Assembly: GCF_030407815.1 (NCBI RefSeq)
Contig: NZ_JASDCS010000003.1
Span: 186,001-250,000, forward strand
From: Psychrobacter sp. APC 3281
GTDB taxonomy: Bacteria > Pseudomonadota > Gammaproteobacteria > Pseudomonadales > Moraxellaceae
Direction: 5' to 3'
Length of the DNA stretch: 64,000 bases
The notes below the pieces were generated by a model. The model did not search any database. It was not told the DNA's origin and saw only the letters and a list, made by a program, of their open reading frames with translations. Positions 56,846-64,000 of the stretch are shown here, in pieces. The position numbers and the translations under genes are program-made. Positions within the stretch are counted from its first letter, which is position 1; every line of letters begins with the position of its first letter.

Positions 56846-57554
56846 CACAACTAAAAGTAAGGCAGAAACTGCTGTCACTGATAGTGATAACATTGAAAAC
56901 GATGTTGATAGTGTCGATGACAAAGATGTAGCTGATGTTGATATTGAAATAGATGATATCGATGATGATGAACTGAATGATTCTGAAGCAGATGAATCGT
57001 TGAAGGAAGACATTGGCAAAAAGATTAACCAGCTGCGTCTAGCAAAAGGTTATTCGCAACGTAAATTGGCAAAACTGTCAGGGTTGACGAACACGTCTAT
57101 CAGCTCGATTGAACGCAATAAGGTCAGTCCAGCGGTAAATACGTTAAAGGCGATTTTGACAGTGTTGGGTTCTGATCTGACTACGTTTTTTAGTGACGAG
57201 TGGAAAGAGCCAAAGGCTAGAGTGATTGTAACGCCAAAGGATCTATTAGAGCTTAATGAACCCAATAGCAAAGTGTCACTAAAGCAGGTTTATAACTGTA
57301 GCAGGACAAGAAACTTAGGGTTCTTGATAGAGACCTATCAGCCAAATAGCTCAACAGAAGAAAAAATCGCTCACGAAGGTGAGGAGATTGGTACGGTCAT
57401 CGAGGGTAAGATTATTATTCGTATCGAAGACAGTACCTATTTACTAAATCAAGGTGATAGCTATGTGATTGATACCATTCAGCCGCATACTTTTATTAAT
57501 CCTACCGATAGCGTTACCCGTATTGTAAGTGCCCATACACCGACGACTTATTAA
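56820..57554 (+). CDS. puuR: XRE/cupin transcriptional regulator PuuR
   Basis: A regulator of 244 residues with a DNA-binding HTH (INQLRLAKGYSQRKLAKLSG, then TNTSISSIERNKVSPAVNTL) and a C-terminal cupin ligand domain (IAHEGEEIGTVIEGKIIIRI and GDSYVIDTIQPHTFINP). This is the PuuR architecture; in E. coli PuuR represses the puu genes and responds to putrescine. The start is the ATG at 56820 inside the end of puuD. Odd feature: residues about 13-62 form a highly acidic Asp/Glu-rich stretch without counterpart in E. coli PuuR. It is the last gene before a MITE-like repeat and a terminator. Confidence 0.92.
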   Translation: MPENHKPNSTTKSKAETAVTDSDNIENDVDSVDDKDVADVDIEIDDIDDDELNDSEADESLKEDIGKKINQLRLAKGYSQRKLAKLSGLTNTSISSIERNKVSPAVNTLKAILTVLGSDLTTFFSDEWKEPKARVIVTPKDLLELNEPNSKVSLKQVYNCSRTRNLGFLIETYQPNSSTEEKIAHEGEEIGTVIEGKIIIRIEDSTYLLNQGDSYVIDTIQPHTFINPTDSVTRIVSAHTPTTY

Positions 57555-57557
57555 ACC

Positions 57558-57665
57558 TATAGTCAGCGAACCACTAAACCGCTACGGTGTTACCCTCCCT
57601 AGAGGTACTACAAGTACAATCTGCGGTCGGCTGCCTTGTAGCTGTTTTAGATTTCTTTGACTATA
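57558..57665 (+). repeat. 108-bp MITE-like repeat, copy 2
   Basis: Starts TATAGTCAGCGAAC and ends TTTCTTTGACTATA, so the ends are inverted repeats (TATAGTCA/TGACTATA, about 11 of 13 positions). Same length and orientation relative to the upstream gene as copy 1 at 34384-34491. It begins three bases after the puuR stop and ends 47 bases before a terminator. Confidence 0.87.
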
Positions 57666-57712
57666 AGCAAAATTTTGTCAGTTTTAATATTGCCCAGTGA
57701 TGATTGAACAAC

Positions 57713-57750
57713 AAAAAAGGCTACTTCCATTTTAGAAGTAGCCTTTTTTT
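57713..57750. terminator. bidirectional terminator between puuR and glycosyltransferase gene
   Basis: 15-bp stem AAAAAAGGCTACTTC/GAAGTAGCCTTTTTT (57713-57727, 57735-57749) with a seven-base loop; serves both convergent genes. Confidence 0.92.
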
Positions 57751-57785
57751 GATTATAAAATTACCTATCGAATAAAATGCTTAGC

Positions 57786-59126
57786 TTATAGTTGATGATT
57801 GTCGTCTGCTGTTTCTGTCGTATCTACCGTATCGACATTATCCGTTGTCTTAGACTTTTCTTTGGTCAGCTTTATTTTTGGATTTTTAGCAACAGGTTCG
57901 ATATTTTTTACAGCGACATTTAGGGCGGGTTTAGATGCTTTCTTCAGACTGCGTTTGATGCGTCGAACTGCGATAGCATCTGCTTCGGCTTGTTCTTCGG
58001 CAAGCGCCGTATCATGTAAGCTTTGATATACTTCAAGCGTTTTTTCAATCATCTCACGCATGGTGAATTTGTTGGTCATTTCAGGACGCGTCACACTCTC
58101 TAGCTGATTTCTAACTGCTTTACAAAGCGCATTGGCATTGTACTTTTTTACCAGTCCTTGTGGGTAGAGCGGTTGTAAAATCTCGCTAAAGGCGGCTTGA
58201 TCCCAACCAATGACTGGCGTACCTAGATGTATGGCTTGTAGGGCATTGATACCGATTGACTCGGGCTCATTGGCAAGTGCCATGACAATATTGGCCGCCG
58301 ATAGCCATTCTCGCATATCATTACGTTTGCTGCCCACATAGGTAATACGTTCAGCCAATTCCAAGCTGTTAGTACGTTGGCGAAAATCTTCATGAGCGAC
58401 ATCGCCGTCTTTATAGTCTTCATCCATAATAATGACGTGAATATTTGGGAACTGTTCTTGCAAGTTACCCAAGATATCTATCAGCCACTCTTGTCCGTAC
58501 TCATTACCGATGACGGTTGGGAATACGAGCCATTTTTTGTGCTCAAGCTCAGGGTATTCAGCAAAGGTATGACGTAACCAATAGACCGACGGATTATGAC
58601 GATAAGGGTAGCGCCGAGTGTCGATACCACGATAGATACGCGTGATGACTTTAGGATCTACGTCTTCGATGCGCAGTCCTTTTTTTAAGTATTGAGTGAC
58701 GCTATCAGATACGGTGATTATCGTATCAACATTGAGTAGAGCCTGAGAGTACTTATTGATTGGATAAAACCCATACATGGTCGAGACCAGTTTGGGGAAA
58801 CGCCTGACGCGTGCGCGGCGCAGTGCCAAATGTAATATCCATGCAGGGGTACGCGAGTGCACATGAATGACATCGGGTTCGTACTTTTCTATCAAATGCC
58901 GCAGTGCAGAGACTTGCAATAGCGATAGCCAAGACTTTTTATTTACGTGCAGCTGATGGTAAATATTGCCATCACGTTTGAGACGTCTAACTAAATCATT
59001 GTCTTCATCGGCACTCGAGACAATGATAGAGGTATGCTCATTTTTGACCAATGCCCGCCCAAGATGAAAAATGCCGCGCTCGGATTCATCATGCTTTAGA
59101 GACGACAGTAAGCGCATAACTTTCAT
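57786..59126 (-). CDS. glycosyltransferase family 4
   Basis: A 446-residue GT-B glycosyltransferase. The C-terminal donor domain has ITYVGSKRNDMREWLSAANI and the signature EPESIGINALQAIHLGTPVI, where the E-x7-E pattern of GT4 is seen. The N-terminal half has YEPDVIHVHSRTPAWILHLA. The last 60 residues are a charged, Lys/Thr/Asp-rich tail not expected in the fold. The ATG at 59126 (MKVMRLLSSL) is chosen over a GTG 15 bases earlier; neither has a clear ribosome site. It stands alone, without polysaccharide-locus neighbours, so the acceptor is unknown. Confidence 0.82.
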   Translation of the reverse strand: MKVMRLLSSLKHDESERGIFHLGRALVKNEHTSIIVSSADEDNDLVRRLKRDGNIYHQLHVNKKSWLSLLQVSALRHLIEKYEPDVIHVHSRTPAWILHLALRRARVRRFPKLVSTMYGFYPINKYSQALLNVDTIITVSDSVTQYLKKGLRIEDVDPKVITRIYRGIDTRRYPYRHNPSVYWLRHTFAEYPELEHKKWLVFPTVIGNEYGQEWLIDILGNLQEQFPNIHVIIMDEDYKDGDVAHEDFRQRTNSLELAERITYVGSKRNDMREWLSAANIVMALANEPESIGINALQAIHLGTPVIGWDQAAFSEILQPLYPQGLVKKYNANALCKAVRNQLESVTRPEMTNKFTMREMIEKTLEVYQSLHDTALAEEQAEADAIAVRRIKRSLKKASKPALNVAVKNIEPVAKNPKIKLTKEKSKTTDNVDTVDTTETADDNHQL

Positions 59127-59276
59127 AATAGCGTTGGTCACCGGTTAGTAATATCAATTTGCTATTGTCAGTTAAAAGCGATTAAAACTCAACCATCAAG
59201 ATAAAAAGATGAGGTCAGATAGGCGGTTTTTAGACTATATAAGCGTAAGGCATGGATTAATAAACAACAAAAGCCA

Positions 59277-60149
59277 TTAACGTCGTTTTTGTAAATGTTC
59301 AGCATTGGGCAGTACTTGTTTTTCACTCAAGTATTTCCAGTAGCGCTGCGGGAGATATTGCTTATGCAGCTTAGGGTTTTTGCGCTCTTTGATATTAACG
59401 TTGGTAAAATAACCTTGCCAAAATTTTTGATAGCGCTGCTCATCAGGACTATGAATGCTAGCAGGATTGCGTAATACCGCATCATCGAGATCAGTAATGG
59501 TTTGCAGCTTTGCTGGACGTGATGGCGTGCTATTACTTTTATCATAATAGATACCGTAGCCCCGAGTCAGATCATAGATTGCCCAATGTTGATCCTGATA
59601 ACGCTGCCGAAAGTGCTCTCCGATGAGTGGTAGTACATTAAAATCAGGATCTACACGTGCAAAATAAATATCATCAGTCGTATGCTCAAAACGTACAAAT
59701 GCTTCCATACGACGTTTTTCACGGCCAACCGATTTGACTGTTTGGACTAATTCGAGAACGTCTAAATTACCCAAATCCTGCATGATCTGACGGTTAGGGT
59801 AGTCGATGGCGTATTTGACCACGCGGAACAATGTCGTACCGATATCATCTTTCTCTGATAAAAATCCCCACAAGATATTTCGCATGCCTGAGCGACCCAA
59901 TAAGGTATTTAATTTGACCAACACACGCTCGGCTTTGTCCTCATCAGTTGCCACGCTAGTCGCCTGAGCGATGAGTGAGGGCACATAGCAATCTTGCGCG
60001 GTTAGTTTCAGTGACATATCGTTTTGTAGACGATTGGCATAGACATAAAACACCGCACTCAGCCAACCTTCAAAGCTAGGCTGATACAGTACAATGCTAG
60101 GCGTCAATTGACCGACAGCGTAAGAGTCGTTTTGCATAAGTGCTGACAT
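59277..60149 (-). CDS. DUF4130-domain putative DNA metabolism protein
   Basis: A 290-residue protein matching the DUF4130 / TIGR03915 family, which regularly accompanies the radical SAM protein encoded next to it. PSFEGWLSAVFYVYANRLQN at the N-terminus, MQDLGNLDVLELVQTVKSVGREKRRMEAF in parts, and DPDFNVLPLIGEHFRQRYQD are the recognisable blocks; SPDEQRYQKFWQGYFTNVNIKERKNP is near the C-terminus. The family has resemblance in its end to uracil-DNA-glycosylase-associated proteins and is annotated as putative DNA repair, but no reaction has been shown to my knowledge. TAGGATAAAAC precedes the ATG; the gene follows its partner by 75 bases. Confidence 0.85.
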   Translation of the reverse strand: MSALMQNDSYAVGQLTPSIVLYQPSFEGWLSAVFYVYANRLQNDMSLKLTAQDCYVPSLIAQATSVATDEDKAERVLVKLNTLLGRSGMRNILWGFLSEKDDIGTTLFRVVKYAIDYPNRQIMQDLGNLDVLELVQTVKSVGREKRRMEAFVRFEHTTDDIYFARVDPDFNVLPLIGEHFRQRYQDQHWAIYDLTRGYGIYYDKSNSTPSRPAKLQTITDLDDAVLRNPASIHSPDEQRYQKFWQGYFTNVNIKERKNPKLHKQYLPQRYWKYLSEKQVLPNAEHLQKRR

Positions 60150-60224
60150 GTTTTATCCTACATTTCTATCATGAATACAGTAGCGAGATAGCAGGTTTTT
60201 TAACACATGGTATCTAGAGCCATT

Positions 60225-61493
60225 CTAAAATAAAGCTAACTGCCCAGTACGCTGATCGTTAAACTTGGTCTGCGTTTGAGCTAGTACATACTGACGGAAA
60301 TTATCGCGCGTTAAATGAGCAAGGTGTTCATTCTTGCCAGTGGTTGCGATAAAGTATTTAGCACGGTTGACCGCAGCGCCCATCTTTTTTAGATGGTATA
60401 GCGTCAATTGATTGAATTTACGTGCTTTGACGATTTTTTTAGCAGTTTTTGTACCGATACCTGGGATACGCACGATCATCTCATAAGTCGCTGTTTGAAT
60501 ATTGACTGGGAAATGCTCGCGATGGCGTATTGCCCAAGCCAGTTTTGGATCGCAGTCCAAATCTAAAAATGGCGACTCCGGCTCCACAATCTCATGCGCG
60601 CCAAAACCATAAAAGCGCATTAACCAATCTGCTTGATACAGACGATTCTCCCGCACCATCGGCACAGGCGTTCCAATCGCAGGCAAGCGATTGTCAGAGA
60701 GCATAGGTACATAACCTGAGTAATAGACCCGCTTGAGATCATACGTTTTGTAAAAGTGACTCGATAGCTGAATCACCTGCAAGTCAGTCTCGTTACTCGC
60801 ACCAACGATCATTTGGCTGGTCTGACCTGCTGGCGTGAACTTAGGCACTTTTTTATGAGTTTTACGGCTCTCACGAATGGTGATGATTTCTTCTTTTACC
60901 GTTTCCATCGGTGCTTTTAATTGGTCGTGTGATTTTTCTGGTGCAAGCAAAGCCAATCCTGATTTGGTCGGAATCTCGATATTGACGCTCAAACGATCCG
61001 CATATAATCCTGCTTCTAGCAGCAGTTCTTTTGACGCACCTGGGATGGTCTTTAGATGGATATAGCCATTGAACCGCTCGCGGGTACGCAAAAGTTTGGC
61101 GACTTCGACCAGTCGTTCCATCGTATAGTCGCCACTTTTAAAGATACCAGAGCTAAGAAATAACCCTTCTATATAGTTACGGCGATAAAACTGCATGGTT
61201 AAGTCGACGACTTCTTCGACACTGAACGCAGCACGCGGCGTGTCATTGCTTTTACGTGAGGTGCAATAAGCACAGTCGTAAATGCAGTGATTGGTCAAAA
61301 GAATCTTTAATAGGCTGACGCAGCGACCATCTTCGGTATAGCTGTGACAGATACCCGTTGCTGAGGCATCGCCTAGACCACCGCCTTGGTTTTTACGCGT
61401 ACCAGCGGAGGATGAGCAGGAAACATCATACTTGGCAGCATCAGCCAAAATATTGAGTTTGCCCTGTAATCTTTCATAATTGATGTTTGCCAT
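60225..61493 (-). CDS. radical SAM protein with helix-hairpin-helix, putative DNA modification/repair
   Basis: A 422-residue radical SAM enzyme of the TIGR03916 type. The 4Fe-4S motif C-x3-C-x2-C is NHCIYDCAYC with Cys70, Cys74 and Cys77; further cysteines at 26, 49 and 58 lie upstream. FSVEEVVDLTMQFYRRNYIEGLFLSSG follows in part as the barrel. Near the C-terminus IPGIGTKTAKKIVKARK is a helix-hairpin-helix typical of DNA-binding proteins. The combination suggests radical chemistry on DNA, for instance repair of a lesion; substrate is not established. It forms a two-gene unit with the DUF4130 gene downstream. Confidence 0.88.
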   Translation of the reverse strand: MANINYERLQGKLNILADAAKYDVSCSSSAGTRKNQGGGLGDASATGICHSYTEDGRCVSLLKILLTNHCIYDCAYCTSRKSNDTPRAAFSVEEVVDLTMQFYRRNYIEGLFLSSGIFKSGDYTMERLVEVAKLLRTRERFNGYIHLKTIPGASKELLLEAGLYADRLSVNIEIPTKSGLALLAPEKSHDQLKAPMETVKEEIITIRESRKTHKKVPKFTPAGQTSQMIVGASNETDLQVIQLSSHFYKTYDLKRVYYSGYVPMLSDNRLPAIGTPVPMVRENRLYQADWLMRFYGFGAHEIVEPESPFLDLDCDPKLAWAIRHREHFPVNIQTATYEMIVRIPGIGTKTAKKIVKARKFNQLTLYHLKKMGAAVNRAKYFIATTGKNEHLAHLTRDNFRQYVLAQTQTKFNDQRTGQLALF

Positions 61494-61634
61494 AAGTCGC
61501 GTTTTACCAATTAATTGATGAAAGACTATTTTACCAAAATTATCGCTAAGTCATTGTATTTATAGGTGAAGTTAGAATGATATGCGACAACGGTTGTCGT
61601 CACGAAAATCTGAATTTTTGGCTATGATTTGAAT

Positions 61635-61754
61635 TTACACAAAGATTTTTTCAGCTAAGAATCCAACCACCAATCCGCCAACGATACCTGCAATACCAAG
61701 CAATAGGAGAGGAATGGCTAGTATCGTGAGTATCTGTGCTTGGCTATTTTCCAA
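61635..61754 (-). CDS. possible small hydrophobic protein (or remnant)
   Basis: A 39-codon frame reading LENSQAQILTILAIPLLLL, then GIAGIVGGLVVGFLAEKIFV, which looks like one membrane helix with glycine-zipper spacing and a short charged end. The only start is a TTG lying against the T run of the terminator at 61757-61798, without a ribosome site; the frame continues through the hairpin up to a stop. It could be a small membrane protein, or the tail of a lost longer gene. Low confidence. Confidence 0.3.
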   Translation of the reverse strand: MENSQAQILTILAIPLLLLGIAGIVGGLVVGFLAEKIFV

Positions 61755-61756
61755 AA

Positions 61757-61798
61757 AAAAGGTCTTGTGGACTAGATAGCTAGTCCACAAGACCTTTT
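61757..61798 (-). terminator. 19-bp perfect terminator hairpin after DUF11-like gene
   Basis: AAAAGGTCTTGTGGACTAG (61757-61775) with its exact complement at 61780-61798 and loop ATAG; eight T residues follow on the reverse strand. Confidence 0.93.
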
Positions 61799-61844
61799 AC
61801 ATATACCGATAACCGTTAAATAATAATACGCGACAGTTTAATGT

Positions 61845-62738
61845 TTATTGAACCTTGGCACGTATGATGACGGTTTTGGCCGCATTGGCATCAAAGTTCA
61901 CCAAGTTCCATTTTAGACCAGAGTAGTTTTCTTGGACAACCACAGTATTGCCAACCTGCTGAATGGTTTGATAGCTGTCTCCGCCAGTGGTAGCAAGCGT
62001 CGGCAGAGGACTATTCAACGAGACTAACTGGACGCCACTTGGCAATGAGATCATTGCGTTGATGTCATTAACTGGCTGTGCTGTGGTGTTTGTATAAGTG
62101 GTGTGATACTCGATCACATCGCCTGGGGCAATATGATTGGCAGGAACGGCAACTTCACGTCCATCAGCATTTTTTAGAATTTTCATGACTTTGGTGTTGG
62201 CATTGACCACGCCAGGCGTACTAAAGGTAGGGGTCAGTTGCAACGTATCCAAAGTTGCCGTCGTTGTCGTTACTTGATTGGTCACTGGCTGCTGCATAAT
62301 CACTGGCGGGGTGACATTGGTTGCGACAGGTAGTACTTGCGTCACGCTGCTAGCAGGCGTGGTAATCACATCTACTTTAGTGACTTTATTGGTAATAGAG
62401 TTAGTCACTGGTACGCTAGTAACGGTCGTCATACCTTGGACAATAGGAGACTGACGCACGACATAGCGTGGCACAGTGGTCACCTGAGTTACCGCGTACG
62501 GCATGCCGTCTTGCATGGTGATACCGTTTGGCGTCGCCGTAATAGTAGCAGTTTTGCCATCAGAGTATTGCTCGACCACAGTGGTGCTACCGCTCGCAGA
62601 TGAGCTAATAGCGATCTCAGGGGCAGCATTGGCCGATGATGCGGCCAACATGATGCCTGCTAGCAATGCAGACATAGCTGCATTTTTTGCCATAGTCGTT
62701 TTAGCAGTTGGTGTTTGAAAATCATCGTTCATAATCAT
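61845..62738 (-). CDS. secreted DUF11-like repeat protein
   Basis: A 297-residue exported protein. The signal peptide includes AAMSALLAGIMLAASSANA followed by APEIA, preceded by a polar stretch of about 20 residues. A Val/Thr-rich middle (about 60-185) holds repeated TT/V-x-T-x-V patterns. The C-terminal domain (about 200-297) resembles the DUF11/surface-protein immunoglobulin-like fold: PGDVIEYHTTYTNTTAQPVN, AMISLPSGVQLVSL and a final VIIRAKVQ. No anchor is visible, so it may be periplasmic or released. GAGGAGTCTTTT provides an excellent ribosome site. Monocistronic, with a strong terminator. Confidence 0.75.
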   Translation of the reverse strand: MIMNDDFQTPTAKTTMAKNAAMSALLAGIMLAASSANAAPEIAISSSASGSTTVVEQYSDGKTATITATPNGITMQDGMPYAVTQVTTVPRYVVRQSPIVQGMTTVTSVPVTNSITNKVTKVDVITTPASSVTQVLPVATNVTPPVIMQQPVTNQVTTTTATLDTLQLTPTFSTPGVVNANTKVMKILKNADGREVAVPANHIAPGDVIEYHTTYTNTTAQPVNDINAMISLPSGVQLVSLNSPLPTLATTGGDSYQTIQQVGNTVVVQENYSGLKWNLVNFDANAAKTVIIRAKVQ

Positions 62739-63222
62739 AAAAGACTCCTCAAAAATAATAGTAAGTAATACAACAATAGATAATGCTTAGATAAACAAAA
62801 CCCCCGCTAAATGACACTGAAAAATATGCCAAATAACGAGGGTAGTAGTGCTGATATTAGCCTATGTATGCGATCAGACCATCATTATTTTTAGTAAAAG
62901 CGCCGCAATACTAACTTGTATAAAAGCTATTCAATCTTAACTATTTCTTATTGAATAAACTGAATATTGAAGCTGTTGTGCACTCAAACTCAAATAATTA
63001 TGCGCCAAAACAAATCATGGATAAAAGCAGCATTGTGTAACCGAAATGGTATAAATGCTATCTATGTGTAGTACAGCTTTCATCTATGGAATTGCATAAC
63101 TAAGTAGTCAGGCGCAATCATTGTCATAAAAACTATTATTTAAAAGTCATTTCTCGAACTGTCTATCTTTGAGAACATCAAATTTATAGACTAGAACGCA
63201 GTGTAGCTATTAAGTGTAGCTA
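62739..63222. other. intergenic region between greA and DUF11-like gene
   Basis: 484 AT-rich bases with no credible gene or hairpin terminator; contains the promoter of the DUF11-like gene. I see nothing else definite. Confidence 0.5.
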
Positions 63223-63699
63223 TTAGTCGTATATAACTTTCATGACTTCATATTCAACCACGCCCTTTGGCGTTTCGATGCGTACTTCGTCGCCTTCGAA
63301 CTTACCAATCAAACCACGAGCGATTGGTGAGTTAACTGAGATTTTACCAGCTTTAAAATCAGCTTCATCATCGCCAACGATTTTGTACTGTTTTTCTTCT
63401 TCGGTGTCCATGTTTTCGATCACGACGCTGACACCAAACACGATACGGCCTTCTTTTGGTAGTGTCGAAGGATCGATGACTTGAGCGCCACCAAGTTTGG
63501 CTTCGATATCACGGATACGTGCTTCACAAAAACCTTGTTGCTCGCGGGCAGCATGGTATTCAGCATTTTCTTTCAAATCGCCGTGTTCGCGTGCTTCAGC
63601 AATCGATGCTGTGATGCGTGGACGGTCGACACTTTTTAGCTGTTTTAATTCGGCTTCTAGAGCCGCGTGTCCTTGCGGAGTCATTGGGTAACGTTGCAT
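63223..63699 (-). CDS. greA: transcription elongation factor GreA
   Basis: Stimulates cleavage of the 3' end of backtracked RNA in stalled RNA polymerase. The 158-residue protein has the N-terminal coiled coil ([20 protein letters not shown] to [11 protein letters not shown]) with the acidic tip [15 protein letters not shown] and a C-terminal FKBP-like domain ([21 protein letters not shown] and [16 protein letters not shown]). AAGGAAAAAAC precedes the ATG. A short hairpin in the leader (63725-63749) lies just upstream, reminiscent of the attenuated leader of enterobacterial greA. Confidence 0.96.
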   Translation of the reverse strand: MQRYPMTPQGHAALEAELKQLKSVDRPRITASIAEAREHGDLKENAEYHAAREQQGFCEARIRDIEAKLGGAQVIDPSTLPKEGRIVFGVSVVIENMDTEEEKQYKIVGDDEADFKAGKISVNSPIARGLIGKFEGDEVRIETPKGVVEYEVMKVIYD

Positions 63700-63724
63700 G
63701 TTTTTTCCTTAAACCAATAACACC

Positions 63725-63749
63725 ACACCACCTCATAATGAGATGGTGT
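63725..63749 (-). promoter_or_regulatory. greA leader hairpin
   Basis: ACACCA-c-CTCAT-a-ATGAG-a-TGGTGT: two stems of six and five pairs with one mismatch between them, 26 bases ahead of the greA start. Confidence 0.5.
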
Positions 63750-63877
63750 CAGTGTTGTTGCAATGGATATAAAATATAAAAGAGTGATAATTAAGACGAT
63801 GTAATGAATAAGTTGGCCATCATTTATGAGTGTATTTCACCTCAGTTCAAGCATAGGCGCACTTAAGCTTACGTAAT

Positions 63878-63913
63878 AAAAAGCATAGTCGCAATTTAGC
63901 CACTATGCTTTTT
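63878..63913. terminator. terminator upstream of greA
   Basis: 12-bp stem AAAAAGCATAGT/ACTATGCTTTTT (63878-63889, 63902-63913), extended by GC pairs inside; A and T runs on both sides allow either direction. Probably ends the gene to the right of the window. Confidence 0.85.
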
Positions 63914-64000
63914 AGGTCTATCACGGTAAAGGTATCGTTCCTCAAGCATGGTTGGCTATATTTAAAGCAAACAACGATACTTGAGTGAGCTTTTAGGCAA

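Larger units (their letters stand above)
63700..64000. other. greA leader and right edge, no gene called
   Basis: Holds the greA leader hairpin (63725-63749) and a terminator (63878-63913). The last 85 bases may contain the end of a neighbouring gene, but too little is present to say. Confidence 0.5.

Noticed and set aside
1-64000. CRISPR array, prophage, integrase or toxin-antitoxin island
   Set aside because: No regularly spaced repeats, integrase, phage structural genes or recognisable toxin pair were found on either strand.

Overview
The window looks like chromosomal DNA of a gammaproteobacterium of the family Moraxellaceae, most likely Psychrobacter. The evidence is moderate GC, a single-permease LolDF-type lipoprotein exporter, Moraxellaceae-style metZ, gcv and greA genes, and the general protein character; the genus is an inference from family resemblance, not a database result. 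There is no rRNA, tRNA, CRISPR, prophage or intact insertion sequence. Coding is dense and mostly core metabolism, with several well-marked RNA and operator signals.

Layout. 1-484: start of ccoN (cbb3 oxidase), leftward. 1351-5751: SCP2-domain protein, an unrecognised 320-odd residue protein, lolF-lolD and a small acidic protein. 5825-12907: DUF2062 protein, comEC, an S49 peptidase, an alpha/beta hydrolase and a CPBP protease. 12989-17255 (leftward): dusA, an MHS-family transporter and a phospholipase D-type lipoprotein. 17683-22375: metZ, ybaB, recR, rnd and a lipase-like protein. 22583-28869 (leftward): the glycine cleavage genes gcvT-gcvH-(nitroreductase)-gcvP behind a tandem glycine riboswitch with an unusual structured linker. 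29121-34374: ycgL, a membrane protein, a MoxR ATPase/VWA pair, and hmp with a perfect NsrR-type palindrome. 34590-37322 (leftward): a DUF2233 lipoprotein and an FMN/Fe-S glutamate-synthase-like protein.

37486-57554 is a 20-kb catabolic island. An IclR regulator faces gcdH and a class III CoA-transferase. A second IclR faces gabD/davD and gabT/davT, followed by an APC permease. Then come a Sad-type aldehyde dehydrogenase, aguA, aguB, an NhaC-family transporter, puuB and puuA (all leftward) and, divergently, puuD and puuR. Together these can take agmatine to putrescine, gamma-glutamylputrescine, GABA and succinate. The same transaminase/dehydrogenase pair could also take 5-aminovalerate to glutarate and, through the CoA-transferase and GcdH, to crotonyl-CoA. 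A dedicated PuuC is not present.

57786-64000 (leftward): a GT4 glycosyltransferase, the poorly characterised DUF4130/radical-SAM putative DNA-repair pair, a secreted DUF11-like protein and greA. Two copies of a 108-bp MITE-like repeat lie just downstream of hmp and puuR. Two near-identical terminators flank an AT-rich orphan gene at 47095, one of them inside a perfect 31-bp inverted repeat.
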